A stretch of 64,000 bases of DNA, taken from contig CAKPRG010000001.1 in the NCBI GenBank assembly GCA_934182465.1, positions 371,040 to 435,039 of the forward strand, written 5' to 3'. Shown here in pieces: positions 48,472 to 58,382 of this stretch. The notes beneath the pieces were generated by a model. It was not told the origin of the DNA, made no database searches, and saw only the letters and a list, made by a program, of their open reading frames with translations. Both the position numbers and the translations under genes were made by a program. Positions within the stretch are counted from its first letter, which is position 1. Each line of letters opens with the position of its first letter. This stretch comes from an uncultured Clostridia bacterium (GTDB lineage Bacteria > Bacillota > Clostridia > TANB77 > CAG-508).

Positions 48472-49890
48472 TTGAAAGATAAAAAGAAAAGCATTTTGTT
48501 TTGTATTTTAATATTTGTACCAATATGTTTGTATTCATTTTTGTTGAAAGTTGATGTTGGTGATGAAATAATAAATATGCAAAGCATAGTAAAAATGCTA
48601 AATGGAAATTTAATATATAAAGACTTTAATGTAATAATAACGCCATTATTTTTCTATATAGGAAAAACAATATTAACATTGTTTGGAAAAAATATATTTG
48701 TATTTAGAATATATAATGTATTAATATATGAATTTTTATTTATAGCATTGTATAAATTATTGAAAAAATTAAATATAAAAGAAGAAATAGCACAATTAGG
48801 AATTTTATTTATATTAGTATTATCTACAATATTTATACAAGTAGGTGCAAATTATAACATATTAGCAATAGCATTTTATATTTTAGGGATAAGTTTATAT
48901 AAAAAAGATGATAATGTAAAAAATATTTTATTACAAGGAATATTAATGTTTTTGGTATTTTGGACAAAGCAAAATGTAGGAGTATATTATGTTTTGGCAA
49001 TATGTTTATCAAATGTGATACTTGACAAAAAAGAACAAATAATAAAAAATATTTTACTAACATTAAAAGAGATTTCAATTTTTGGAAGTTGTATATTAAT
49101 ATCATGTGTCGCAATGTATTTACAAGGGAATTTATTTGAATTTGTAGACTATGCATTTTTAGGAATGAAGGATTTCACAAATAATAATTTAATAATAGGA
49201 AGCGAAATATCAAGTATAATTTTTATATTTTTAATTGCTAGTTTATTAATAGATGTATTGTATATATATTATATGAAAAAAGGTGAAATAGTAACATTAC
49301 AAGAGAAGAGTATATTAATATTTTCAATATTTTTAAATTTAACAGCATTTCCAATTGTAAATATGTATCATCTAAGTTTTGCTATAATATTAAACTTTGT
49401 TATGCTTTTTGTAATTATAAACAAAACAGATATTAAGAGTACTAAAATAATTTTACCAATAACTTTAATAATATATGTAGCAATTAATGTAAACGCATGT
49501 TGCTATTTATTAAAAAATAGAAATTTGGAATTGGTTTTAAGCAAAGATTCTAAGTTTTTTGGAGGATTTGTAAATACAGAATTACTTAAAGAAATAAATG
49601 AAGTAGATACATATATTCAAGAAGAGGAAGAAAAAGGAAATAGAGTAATTATTTTTTCTGAAAAATCACCATTATATATGATAGAATTAAATAAGAATAA
49701 TGGAATATTAGATTTGCCATTTAATGGAAATTTAGGAAGAAAAGGCGTAAGTGGACTAATTGAAAAAATACAAAATATGAATAATGTCAAAGTGTTATTA
49801 AATGAAGAACCGTTTTGGCAAATTCCATTGAAAGCAAGAGAATATGTTTTACTAAATATGAAAAAAAATCGGAGAAGTAGGAGAATTTAG
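48472..49890 (+). CDS. Polytopic membrane protein, GT39/ArnT-like glycosyltransferase
   Basis: 472 aa, starting at TTG with TAGGAG upstream. About ten membrane helices fill residues 8-345. The first extracytoplasmic loop has DVGDEIINMQS...YKDFNVIITPLFFYIGK, which follows the DE...Y.DF...PPL pattern of GT-C family 39 enzymes that use polyprenyl-phosphate sugars. A soluble C-terminal part (~360-472) follows. Sugar donor and acceptor are unknown. The next gene begins 5 bases after its stop codon. Confidence 0.65.
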   Translation: MKDKKKSILFCILIFVPICLYSFLLKVDVGDEIINMQSIVKMLNGNLIYKDFNVIITPLFFYIGKTILTLFGKNIFVFRIYNVLIYEFLFIALYKLLKKLNIKEEIAQLGILFILVLSTIFIQVGANYNILAIAFYILGISLYKKDDNVKNILLQGILMFLVFWTKQNVGVYYVLAICLSNVILDKKEQIIKNILLTLKEISIFGSCILISCVAMYLQGNLFEFVDYAFLGMKDFTNNNLIIGSEISSIIFIFLIASLLIDVLYIYYMKKGEIVTLQEKSILIFSIFLNLTAFPIVNMYHLSFAIILNFVMLFVIINKTDIKSTKIILPITLIIYVAINVNACCYLLKNRNLELVLSKDSKFFGGFVNTELLKEINEVDTYIQEEEEKGNRVIIFSEKSPLYMIELNKNNGILDLPFNGNLGRKGVSGLIEKIQNMNNVKVLLNEEPFWQIPLKAREYVLLNMKKNRRSRRI

Positions 49891-49895
49891 TATTT

Positions 49896-51584
49896 ATGAA
49901 TAATTTGAACACAGCAATTTTAAGTGAATTACGCCAAATGCTTATGAATATATTTGCAGATGAAGTAACGAGAAATCAGAGTAAATTACCAATAAAGTGG
50001 CTACAAGTATATATATATAATATAAATCAAGCTTTACAAATTGCATTAAGTGGAAATGAAAAATGCGAAAATCCAGAATATGGTTTTGAAGAAACGAAAA
50101 AATTGGTAAATCAGGTTAATGAACTTGCAAATGTAAATAAAAAAGATATGCAATCTGATACATTAAAAATGATGGAAAATAAAGATTTGCAAACAGAAGA
50201 ACAAAATCTAAGTGAAATCGAAAATATAATGCAAAATTTAGGAAATCAGTATGAATTTTTTGATTTTTTACTAATGGATGTAAGTGATGAGAATTTAGGG
50301 GAGATATATAAACATAGAAGAAGCTTAGATAAATATTTAGAAAAAAGAGCACCAAGAAAAATAAAAGAGGAATTAGAAACGGTAAAAAAATCAAGTGAAG
50401 AAGATTTTAATGAACTATTAAAAACAACAATGGACGCAATAAATGAAATAAGTTTTAAAACTGGATATGGAACTCAAACTGTAATAAGATTATTAAAAAT
50501 AAATGCAGAAAATGAAGAGATAAAAACAAGTACAGATCTTTTATTAAAATATTCTGAAAAATTTCAAAATATAATAAATGCAAAAAAGCCTAAAGAAGAG
50601 GAAAATGAGAAAGCTAAAAGTAGTTCGGCTAAAAATGAACTAAATAAAAAAGAAGCAATACCAGAAAATGCAGATAAAATAAGTACTGATAATAAAGAAA
50701 ATAGTAAAAAAGGCAATGAATCAAGTAAAGAAAAAATAGAAACTAAACCAGTAGAAGAACGAAAGAGCGCAAGTGATGTAGCTGAACAGAAAGTTAAAAA
50801 ATCAAATAGAGCTGTTATAAAATCCGATAAAAGTGATAGTATAGAATTTGAAGAATATTTAGAAAATATATCAAAAACATATTTGGCTAAAGAAAATGCA
50901 TTTCCAATATTTTTACATATATATAGTAAAGAAAAAGGTGGATTTTTTGATTTCTTTTCAAAAGAAAAAATGAAAAAATTTTATGAATTATTTAATCTTT
51001 ATGAAAAGCAAAATAATAGAAGAGGAAAAATATTTATATTTACAAATAAAAATCCGAAAGAATTAAATAAAATGATAAAAGAATTTCAAAAATTTGAACA
51101 AGAAAATGGACAAAAAATGCTAGAAGGTGGAATAAGCAAATATGGTACATATTTTTGTGATATGGAAGGAAAGCAAATTCCATTAGTTAAAATAAATAAT
51201 GAAAATTATGAAATAGGAAAAAAAGAAATAGATTCAATAATGTATGAAGGATTTAGCAATGAATATTTAGATGAAAATGAAAAAGATTTTTGGAGTTTTA
51301 AGTTTCCTAAAAATTTTGGAAAAGGAACTACATTAAGAATGTACGATTTAATAAAAAGAAAGCTTTTTCAACAAAAAAATGAAGTTGAAGTATTAGGATA
51401 TACCAATAAAAATTTTGGAGTTGATGTAATTTTGAATTCTCAAGCAAAAGCAAAAGATAAAATAAATACATACTGTAAAACTAAATTTTATATTGAACCT
51501 AATCTTGGAATAAGCATTTCGCCAAATAAATTTGATAAAATGTTACAAAAATTTGAAAATAAGCTAGAAGAAAGAGATAGATAA
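49896..51584 (+). CDS. Unknown protein with helical N-domain and charged linker
   Basis: 562 aa, no signal peptide or membrane helix. Residues 1-~215 are predicted helical; ~240-310 is a Lys/Glu/Ser linker of low complexity; ~315-562 looks like an alpha/beta domain (GKIFIFTNKNPKELN, GGISKYGTYFCDM, VEVLGYTNKNFG). No family or catalytic motif is recognised. It follows the GT39-like gene by 5 bases, so it is co-transcribed; AGGAG is ~12 bases before the ATG. An intracellular partner of that pathway is possible but unproven. Confidence 0.6.
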   Translation: MNNLNTAILSELRQMLMNIFADEVTRNQSKLPIKWLQVYIYNINQALQIALSGNEKCENPEYGFEETKKLVNQVNELANVNKKDMQSDTLKMMENKDLQTEEQNLSEIENIMQNLGNQYEFFDFLLMDVSDENLGEIYKHRRSLDKYLEKRAPRKIKEELETVKKSSEEDFNELLKTTMDAINEISFKTGYGTQTVIRLLKINAENEEIKTSTDLLLKYSEKFQNIINAKKPKEEENEKAKSSSAKNELNKKEAIPENADKISTDNKENSKKGNESSKEKIETKPVEERKSASDVAEQKVKKSNRAVIKSDKSDSIEFEEYLENISKTYLAKENAFPIFLHIYSKEKGGFFDFFSKEKMKKFYELFNLYEKQNNRRGKIFIFTNKNPKELNKMIKEFQKFEQENGQKMLEGGISKYGTYFCDMEGKQIPLVKINNENYEIGKKEIDSIMYEGFSNEYLDENEKDFWSFKFPKNFGKGTTLRMYDLIKRKLFQQKNEVEVLGYTNKNFGVDVILNSQAKAKDKINTYCKTKFYIEPNLGISISPNKFDKMLQKFENKLEERDR

Positions 51585-51603
51585 AAAATAATTTTTAAAA
51601 ATG

Positions 51604-51632
51604 TTGAATTAAAAATAAATTATATGTATACT
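51604..51632 (+). promoter_or_regulatory. Probable adhE promoter (distal)
   Basis: TTGAAT (51604-51609), 17 bases, TATACT (51627-51632). The -10 lies inside an 18-base sequence, ATGTATACTATAA[A/G]TTAA, present at 51624-51641 and repeated at 51687-51704, giving a second -10-like site closer to adhE. Confidence 0.5.
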
Positions 51633-51731
51633 ATAAATTAAAGAAATAAAATGTTTTTTAGAGATATTTTTTCTAAATGGCAATTAATGTATACTATAAG
51701 TTAATTAAATAAAAATACGAGGAGGAAAGCA

Positions 51732-54341
51732 ATGGCAGAAGTACAAGAGAATGAAAGAAAAGAAATCGAAGACATGATTAATGGTTTAGTTGAAAGAGCT
51801 AAAAAAGCTTCTGAAGAATATAAAAAATTAGACCAAGAACAAGTCGATAGAATCGTTAAAAAAATGTCAATGGCTGCATTAGACCATCACATGGAACTTG
51901 CAAAACTTGCAGTTGAAGAAACAGGAAGAGGTATTTACGAAGATAAAATAACAAAGAATATGTTTGCTTCAGAATATGTTTATCATAGCATAAAACATGA
52001 TAAAACAGTTGGAGTAGTATCAAAAAATGAAGAAGAAGGATATTCTTTAATAGCAGAACCAGTTGGTGTAATAGCAGGTGTAACACCAGTTACAAATCCT
52101 ACATCAACAGTTATGTTTAAATCTATAATTTCAGCAAAAACTAGAAATGTAATTATATTTGGATTCCATCCATCAGCACAAAAATCTAGTACAAGAACAG
52201 CTGAAATATTGAGAGAAGCTGCTATTTCTGAAGGAGCACCAGAAGATTGCATATTATGGATAGAAAAACCTTCAGTTACAGCTACAAGTTTATTAATGGA
52301 TCACCCAGGAGTAGATTTAATATTAGCTACTGGTGGTTCAGGAATGGTAAAAGCAGCATATTCATCAGGAAAACCAGCATTAGGTGTTGGACCTGGAAAT
52401 GTTCCATGCTATATAGATAAAACAGCTAAATTAGATACATCTGTAACAGATTTAGTAATGTCAAAATCATTTGATAATGGAATGATTTGTGCTTCTGAAC
52501 AAGCTGTAATCGTAGATAGAGAAATAGCACCAGAATTTGAAAGATTAATGAAAGAAGCAAAATGCTATTTTGTAAATGATGAAGAAAGAGCAAAATTGCA
52601 AGCTAGAATGTTTGATCCAGAAAAATCAAATAAATTAAGAGGAGAAATTGCTGGTCAAAGTCCAAAAACTATTGCAGAATGGTCTGGATTTGAAGTACCA
52701 GAAGATACAAAAGTATTAGTAGTATGGGAAAATGGAGTAGGAGATGAACACCCATTTTCTAAAGAAAAATTAAGTCCAGTACTAGCATATTATGTAGTAG
52801 ATGGAAAAGATGAAGGAATAGCTTTAGCAGATAAATTAATTAGATATGCTGGAATGGGACATTCAGCAGTTATTCATTCAGAAGATAAACAAACAATATT
52901 AGAATTTTCTAAAACAGTAAAAACAGGAAGAATTATTGTAAATTCACCTTCAACACATGGCGCAATAGGAGATATATACAATACAAATATGCCATCACTT
53001 ACTCTTGGATGTGGTACATTTGGTGGAAATTCAACAACAGCTAATGTATCATCAGTAAATTTAATAAATTTAAAAAGAGTTGCTAAAAGGAGGGTTAATA
53101 TGCAATGGTTTAAAGTTCCAGAAAAAATATATTTTGAAGCAGGTTCAATTAGTTACTTAGAAAAAATGCCAGATATATCAAGGGTATTTATAGTAACAGA
53201 TCAATCAATGGTAAAATTTGGATATGTAGATAAAATTTTATATCATTTAAGAAAAAGAAAAGAATATGCACATTCAGAAATATTCTCAGAAGTAGAACCA
53301 GATCCATCTTTTGATACAATTAATAAAGGTGTTGAAGCAATGAAAAACTTTGAACCAGATGCAATTATAGCACTTGGTGGAGGTAGTGCAATAGATGCTG
53401 CAAAAGGAATGTGGCTATTCTATGAACACCCAGAAGCAGATCCAGAAGGATTAAAACTTAAATTTATGGATATAAGAAAAAGAGCTTATAAATTCCCTAA
53501 ATTAGGTGAAAAATGTAAAATGATTGCAATTCCTACAACATCAGGAACAGGATCAGAAGTAACATCATTTGCAGTTATTACAGACAAGAAAAGAAATATG
53601 AAATATCCTTTAGCAGATTATGAACTAACACCAGATGTTGCAATAGTAGATCCAGATTTAGTAATGACATTACCACCAAAATTAGTAGCAGATACAGGTA
53701 TGGATGTTTTAACACACGCATTAGAAGCTTATATATCTGTTATGGCATCTGACTATACAGATGGATTAGCAGAAAAAGCTATGGAAATAGTATTTGATTA
53801 TTTAGAAGAATCATATAAAGGTGAAAATGCAAAAATTGCAAGAGAAAAAATGCATAATGCAAGCTGTATAGCTGGTATGGCTTTTACAAATGCATTCTTA
53901 GGAGTAAACCACTCAATAGCACATAAATTAGGAGCAGAATTCCATATACCACATGGTAGAGCAAATTCAATAATGCTACCTTATGTTATGAAATATAATG
54001 GAACAATTCCTACAAAATTTGTATCTTGGCCAAAATATGACCACTATATCGCAAATGAAAAATTAGCACATGTTGCTAAAAGATTGGGATTAGAAGCTTC
54101 AACAGTTGAAGAAGGTGTAAAATCTTTAGTAATGGCTATTAAGGATTTAAGCATTAGAGTTGGAGAACCACAATCAATTAAAGAATGTGGAATAGATGAA
54201 GCTGAATTCTTAGCAAAAGTTGATAGCTTAGCTGATAAAGCTTTCTCAGATCAATGTACAACTGTAAATCCAAGAGTTCCATTAGTATCTGAAATAAAAC
54301 AATTATTATTAGATGCATACTATGGAAATCCAATTTACTAA
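51732..54341 (+). CDS. adhE: Bifunctional acetaldehyde-CoA/alcohol dehydrogenase
   Basis: 869 aa. The N-terminal aldehyde dehydrogenase domain (1-~440) has the catalytic Cys in NGMICASEQAV. A linker (~440-455) leads to the C-terminal iron-dependent alcohol dehydrogenase domain, with ALGGGSAIDAAK, PTTSGTGSEV, and the metal-binding HALEAY and GVNHSIAHKLGAEFHIPHGRAN (cited by parts: NHSIAHKLG, FHIPHG). It turns acetyl-CoA into ethanol, reoxidising two NADH; the core of fermentation here. GAGGAGG lies 6 bases before the ATG. A terminator pair follows. Confidence 0.97.
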   Translation: MAEVQENERKEIEDMINGLVERAKKASEEYKKLDQEQVDRIVKKMSMAALDHHMELAKLAVEETGRGIYEDKITKNMFASEYVYHSIKHDKTVGVVSKNEEEGYSLIAEPVGVIAGVTPVTNPTSTVMFKSIISAKTRNVIIFGFHPSAQKSSTRTAEILREAAISEGAPEDCILWIEKPSVTATSLLMDHPGVDLILATGGSGMVKAAYSSGKPALGVGPGNVPCYIDKTAKLDTSVTDLVMSKSFDNGMICASEQAVIVDREIAPEFERLMKEAKCYFVNDEERAKLQARMFDPEKSNKLRGEIAGQSPKTIAEWSGFEVPEDTKVLVVWENGVGDEHPFSKEKLSPVLAYYVVDGKDEGIALADKLIRYAGMGHSAVIHSEDKQTILEFSKTVKTGRIIVNSPSTHGAIGDIYNTNMPSLTLGCGTFGGNSTTANVSSVNLINLKRVAKRRVNMQWFKVPEKIYFEAGSISYLEKMPDISRVFIVTDQSMVKFGYVDKILYHLRKRKEYAHSEIFSEVEPDPSFDTINKGVEAMKNFEPDAIIALGGGSAIDAAKGMWLFYEHPEADPEGLKLKFMDIRKRAYKFPKLGEKCKMIAIPTTSGTGSEVTSFAVITDKKRNMKYPLADYELTPDVAIVDPDLVMTLPPKLVADTGMDVLTHALEAYISVMASDYTDGLAEKAMEIVFDYLEESYKGENAKIAREKMHNASCIAGMAFTNAFLGVNHSIAHKLGAEFHIPHGRANSIMLPYVMKYNGTIPTKFVSWPKYDHYIANEKLAHVAKRLGLEASTVEEGVKSLVMAIKDLSIRVGEPQSIKECGIDEAEFLAKVDSLADKAFSDQCTTVNPRVPLVSEIKQLLLDAYYGNPIY

Positions 54342-54365
54342 AATTGAAAATTAAAGTTTAATATA

Positions 54366-54402
54366 AAAATCGCTTACATGATTTAATGTAGGCGATTTTT
54401 TG
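54366..54402 (+). terminator. Terminator after adhE
   Basis: AAAATCGCTTACAT/ATGTAGGCGATTTT with a 6-base loop and Ts. Confidence 0.9.
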
Positions 54403-54410
54403 CATAAAAA

Positions 54411-54454
54411 AACCAAAAACACACATATTAAGATTAAATATGTGTGCTTTGGTT
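54411..54454 (-). terminator. Second hairpin, probable terminator of the RHH gene
   Basis: AACCAAA...CACACATATT with AAATATGTGTG...TTTGGTT; lies just past the end of the minus-strand gene. Confidence 0.7.
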
Positions 54455-54473
54455 ATCTAAAACTTAATTACAT

Positions 54474-54698
54474 TTATATTGCAAGGTCGTCTTTATCTTT
54501 TTGAGCTAATTTTTTTAATTCTTCTTTGTCTTTTTCATCTAGATTTTCTAGACTAAATATTAACAAAGATAAAGCAGCTTTATTAAAAGATAAATTTTTT
54601 ATATTTGCTAGATGTTGAATCTCATTAATAACATCTTCTGGCAACCTTAGAGTTTTAGATATACCGCTATGATTTTTTGGAATATGTAACTTAGGCAT
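54474..54698 (-). CDS. Small ribbon-helix-helix-like DNA-binding protein
   Basis: 74 aa. GISKTLRLPEDVINEIQHLA and NKAALSLLIFSLENL match a CopG/Arc-type ribbon-helix-helix fold: a beta strand with alternating residues, then two helices. Such proteins are dimeric repressors, often antitoxins. AGGAGG lies 8 bases before the ATG. It is transcribed divergently from the first duplicated LRR gene with ~128 bases between the start codons, so it is a candidate regulator of that surface locus. No toxin gene lies beside it. Confidence 0.65.
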   Translation of the reverse strand: MPKLHIPKNHSGISKTLRLPEDVINEIQHLANIKNLSFNKAALSLLIFSLENLDEKDKEELKKLAQKDKDDLAI

Positions 54699-54826
54699 CT
54701 GTTCTTACCTCCTGCAAGTAGTTTATAATAAAAAAAGAAATAAATATGCACCTAAAAGTGCTTGCAAAATAATTGCACATATCATATAATATTTTTAATC
54801 AAAAAAATCAAAAAGGAGAAAAAAGT

Positions 54827-57694
54827 ATGCAAAAGAAGAAAAAAGTATATAGTGATAATGGAATTACACTAATTGCTTTAGTAATTTCAATAATAGTAAT
54901 GCTAATTCTTGCTGGTGTAAGCTTAAACGCAACTATCGGCGATAATGGTATCATAACACAAGCACAAAATGCAACATATATGCAAAGTATTGCTGCTTTA
55001 GAAGACTATTTTAATAATTATTATGTTGAACATTATGAAGAAATGAGTAAAAAAGATGAAAGTAAAGTTTTAACATTAACAACAATGGAGCCAACTTGGT
55101 TCTATATTCCAGCAAATGAAGGAATAGGTGGATTAAGATATATTGTAGATAGTGAAGGACATACTCTTTATTTAATAAAGAAAAGTGGATTGCCAGATGA
55201 AATAAAAAATCAAATAAAAGGTGGAGAAGCAGGAGAAGGAACTTATGCTGATTATGCAAAATTAAACGATGTATACGGACTAACATCAGACTTAAAAGTG
55301 TATTATTGTTCAAATGGCACAGATTCAATAATGGGAAAAACATTAGAAGATTTAGATGCAGATAATCCAAGAAGAGAAGTTTTTAAATTAGCAGATAATT
55401 CAGATATATATAATTTACTAAAAGATTTTGATAATACAGACGGAGAATCAGATGGGGTATTAACAGCAGAAGAAGTAAAAAGTGTAACAAAGCTAATAAT
55501 TGATAGCACATCTGCAGTAACAGATTTCTCACAATTTTATAATTTAGTATCATTAAAAGAATTAACAATAGATAGTAAAACGTTAAATAATTTAACAGGA
55601 ATAGAAAATTGTCCACAATTGAATTATGTTTATTTCAGTAGTTCAGTAATTGCAGATTATAGTAGTTTATCAAAAGTAAATAAATTAAAATATTTGTATT
55701 TATATAATATAGATGATAATGAACTGACAACTTTGTGTAATGGAATAAAAGATGCACAATTTAGCAATTTGGAATATTTAGCAGTTGCTGGAAATAGTCA
55801 ATATATATCTAATACAGATGTAATTTATTATAGTTCAAAAAAGACAACAAAGGTTATTACGAATTTAGAACCGCTAAGAAACTTATCAAGCAAGACTAAA
55901 AGTGCAGTAAAATATTTATCTATAAATAATAATAATTTGTCAGAAGATTTAAACGCAATAAAAGATTTCACAAATTTAATATTATTAAGATGTGAATATA
56001 ATAATTTAATATCATTAGATGGAATGCAAAATATGAATAATATTGCATATTTATGTGGTGTTGGAAACAAATTAGGCACAATTATTGATAAAGGAATAGA
56101 AAACAAAGAAAGTACTGAAACAGGAATGTCGATATCAAGCCTAGCAAATAAAAAATCATTATATCAAGTAAATTTGAAGAATAATTCAAATTTAGCAAAT
56201 GTAAGTTATTTTAAAGATGATACAGCACTTAAATATTTATATTTATCAGGTTGTAGTACAACAATGAATGTAAATGTAATAAAAGATAGAATAATAGCAT
56301 GTGGTTCAAATTATAGTTTGCCAGTAAAATTTTTAACAGGAACTGTATACAAAGTTGCAGAGTATTACACACCAGCAAATGTGACTTATGAAGAATTATA
56401 CTCAGATTTATATGGAAACACAACAATAACACATTTAAATCTAGAAAAATGCACAAGATTAAATAATACGCAATTTAATACAATATTAAAAAGCATGAAA
56501 CAATTAAAATATTTAACATTAAAAGATAATACAACTTTAACAAGTATAGACTTTGTGTCTTTTGATGGAGTAACACAATTAATAGAATTAGATCTAAGAA
56601 ATACAGGCGTAAAAGGTGAAAATTCATTAGTGAATTTAAATGAATATGCAAAAGATTTAAAGACATTAAGAGTTTCAGATGGTAGTGGATTAGAAAAAAT
56701 CGTAGAAACAATAAATAGATTAGGTTTCGGAGGAACTTATAATTATTGGTATGGAAATATAAGTGGCAGTATGAGTGGTTTGGTAACTAATAGTATTGAT
56801 ACATTGAAATGTATTGAAAATTTAAATTCATTAAATATATTAAATATAGGACAATGGGAAGACATAATAGGTGATGCGAATGCAATAATAGATTTGAGAA
56901 ATACAAGTTTGAAATCGGTTGCAATTCGAGGAATATGTGCAAATATATATATGCCGAACTCTGTTGAAAGCATTATAATGGGAGATGGTGGCATTCCTAT
57001 TATAGCAGAAAATAGCGATAAGCTGAATAGAATGTATGTTATTTATCCTGTGAAAAACATGAGCTTAAAAACAGCATTTTTTAAAAGTTTAAAAAATGCA
57101 AAAAATCTAACAGTTTTATCATTGAGTAGACTTATAAATCTTGAAATAACAAGTTTATCCGATTATATAAATGAAGAGTTACCAAGTGTACAGGAGTTAT
57201 CACTTGAAGGATATTCAAAAGGATCTCCACAAAGTTTGTTAAAAGATTTAAAAGGAATAGAATTTTTTAAAAATTTGGAATCTTTAACAGTGTATAATAC
57301 AAGCAAAATATTAAATATAAATGAAATAAAAAATTGTACAGCATTAAGAAATGTTAGCTTATCTTATTGCAATATTCAATCACTAAGTGGATTAGAATCT
57401 TTAAATAATTTAACAAAATTAACATTAAATAATAACAATATAAGCAATTTAAAACCACTAGAAAATTTAACAAATTTAACAGAATTAAATTTGGAAAATA
57501 ATGCGATATCTGATACAGCAACTTATACAGATACAGATGGAAGTGTGAAAACAGTAAATAATATTAATATATTAGCAAACTTAAATAAAAACAGAAGTGG
57601 AAAATTGGAAAGATTATATTTAAGTGGAAATAATAATATTGTAAATTGGTCACCATTGTCAAGTTTAACATGGTCTGCAAAGAGTGGTTGGTAA
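54827..57694 (+). CDS. Pilin-like N-terminus LRR surface protein, copy 1
   Basis: 955 aa. After 12 residues, GITLIALVISIIVMLILAG gives a pilin/pseudopilin-like helix without Glu+5, then NATIGDNGIITQAQNATY. An EF-hand-like segment (DNTDGESDGVLTAEE, ~206-220) comes before an internalin-like LRR region (~220-955), which ends in NWSPLSSLTWSAKSGW. It is ~80% identical to the protein at 59490, with the main differences at about residues 630-810. Probably displayed on the cell surface for ligand binding. AAGGAG precedes the ATG at 54827; a TTG 54 bases upstream is unsupported. Confidence 0.85.
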   Translation: MQKKKKVYSDNGITLIALVISIIVMLILAGVSLNATIGDNGIITQAQNATYMQSIAALEDYFNNYYVEHYEEMSKKDESKVLTLTTMEPTWFYIPANEGIGGLRYIVDSEGHTLYLIKKSGLPDEIKNQIKGGEAGEGTYADYAKLNDVYGLTSDLKVYYCSNGTDSIMGKTLEDLDADNPRREVFKLADNSDIYNLLKDFDNTDGESDGVLTAEEVKSVTKLIIDSTSAVTDFSQFYNLVSLKELTIDSKTLNNLTGIENCPQLNYVYFSSSVIADYSSLSKVNKLKYLYLYNIDDNELTTLCNGIKDAQFSNLEYLAVAGNSQYISNTDVIYYSSKKTTKVITNLEPLRNLSSKTKSAVKYLSINNNNLSEDLNAIKDFTNLILLRCEYNNLISLDGMQNMNNIAYLCGVGNKLGTIIDKGIENKESTETGMSISSLANKKSLYQVNLKNNSNLANVSYFKDDTALKYLYLSGCSTTMNVNVIKDRIIACGSNYSLPVKFLTGTVYKVAEYYTPANVTYEELYSDLYGNTTITHLNLEKCTRLNNTQFNTILKSMKQLKYLTLKDNTTLTSIDFVSFDGVTQLIELDLRNTGVKGENSLVNLNEYAKDLKTLRVSDGSGLEKIVETINRLGFGGTYNYWYGNISGSMSGLVTNSIDTLKCIENLNSLNILNIGQWEDIIGDANAIIDLRNTSLKSVAIRGICANIYMPNSVESIIMGDGGIPIIAENSDKLNRMYVIYPVKNMSLKTAFFKSLKNAKNLTVLSLSRLINLEITSLSDYINEELPSVQELSLEGYSKGSPQSLLKDLKGIEFFKNLESLTVYNTSKILNINEIKNCTALRNVSLSYCNIQSLSGLESLNNLTKLTLNNNNISNLKPLENLTNLTELNLENNAISDTATYTDTDGSVKTVNNINILANLNKNRSGKLERLYLSGNNNIVNWSPLSSLTWSAKSGW

Positions 57695-57780
57695 TTAAAA
57701 GAAATATATAGTAAATAAGTAATAGTGTTAGATAGAAAATAAATAATAATACGAAATTTGTAGAGAGGAATTTTTTATAA

Positions 57781-58053
57781 ATGAATAAAGAAAAAATAAA
57801 ATTAACAGTATGTATAGTTGTTGTAATTTTATTAATTATAGTAATGGCAGTAATAATAAGAAATAGAAATACAAAAAAAGAAAATGATGCTAATAATTTT
57901 GAAATATCCTATAATAATGAAACACAAGAATATTATATACAAGATGAAAATGGAGATGTTTTGCATTCAGCATCAACTGAAGATGAACTATATATTTATA
58001 AAATAGATCCAAATTATGATGCAAAAAATTACGAGAATACAGTTGAAGAATAA
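57781..58053 (+). CDS. Small single-TM protein, copy 1
   Basis: 90 aa. MNKEKIKLTV is followed by one membrane helix (~9-28), a basic NRNTKKE and an acidic tail with EISYNNETQEYYIQDENGD repeated-looking core and DPNYDAKNYENTVEE end. It is about 87% identical to the protein at 62464. GAGAGGAA lies upstream of the ATG, 86 bases after the LRR gene. Its constant position after pilin-like LRR genes suggests it works with them. Confidence 0.7.
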   Translation: MNKEKIKLTVCIVVVILLIIVMAVIIRNRNTKKENDANNFEISYNNETQEYYIQDENGDVLHSASTEDELYIYKIDPNYDAKNYENTVEE

Positions 58054-58166
58054 AAAAATTAATTAGATAAAAAAGAAATTTAATAGAAAAAATTAGATGC
58101 ATGATATTTTTGTAAAATTGAAAATAAAAAAGATTAATGTTAAAGATGTTAACAGTCTGAAAAATC
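58054..58166 (+). repeat. Duplicated non-coding arm, copy 1
   Basis: About 113 bp after the small-protein gene, almost identical to 62737-62850 (about three differences), ending at AACAGTCTGAAAAATC. Identity stops abruptly there. Confidence 0.85.
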
Positions 58167-58190
58167 GGCAAATTTATTGTCGATTTTTTT
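58161..58190 (+). terminator. Terminator before SLOG-like gene
   Basis: AAAATCGGCA/TTGTCGATTTT hairpin then Ts; present only in copy 1. Confidence 0.65.
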
Positions 58191-58218
58191 TGACATTTTA
58201 CATATACCCTGATATTAT
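58190..58218 (+). promoter_or_regulatory. Consensus promoter of SLOG-like gene
   Basis: TTGACA (58190-58195), exactly 17 bases, TATTAT (58213-58218), with TGA before it (extended -10). The downstream leader to 58382 is ~155 nt, with small stems (GTTC/GAAC near 58240; AGC/GCT near 58293) but no terminator and no recognised riboswitch. Confidence 0.85.
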
Positions 58219-58382
58219 ATTGACAATTCAAAAATTGATTTGTTCATTTTGGAACGAATAATATATTTAATCAAAAAGTTTATAATCTTTAGCGATCTGC
58301 TAACATGTAAAATTTTAAGAAAAGATGGTAATGTAAAGAAGATATACTGTTTGGCTATGACTAGAACAAAGGGGTGATAATA

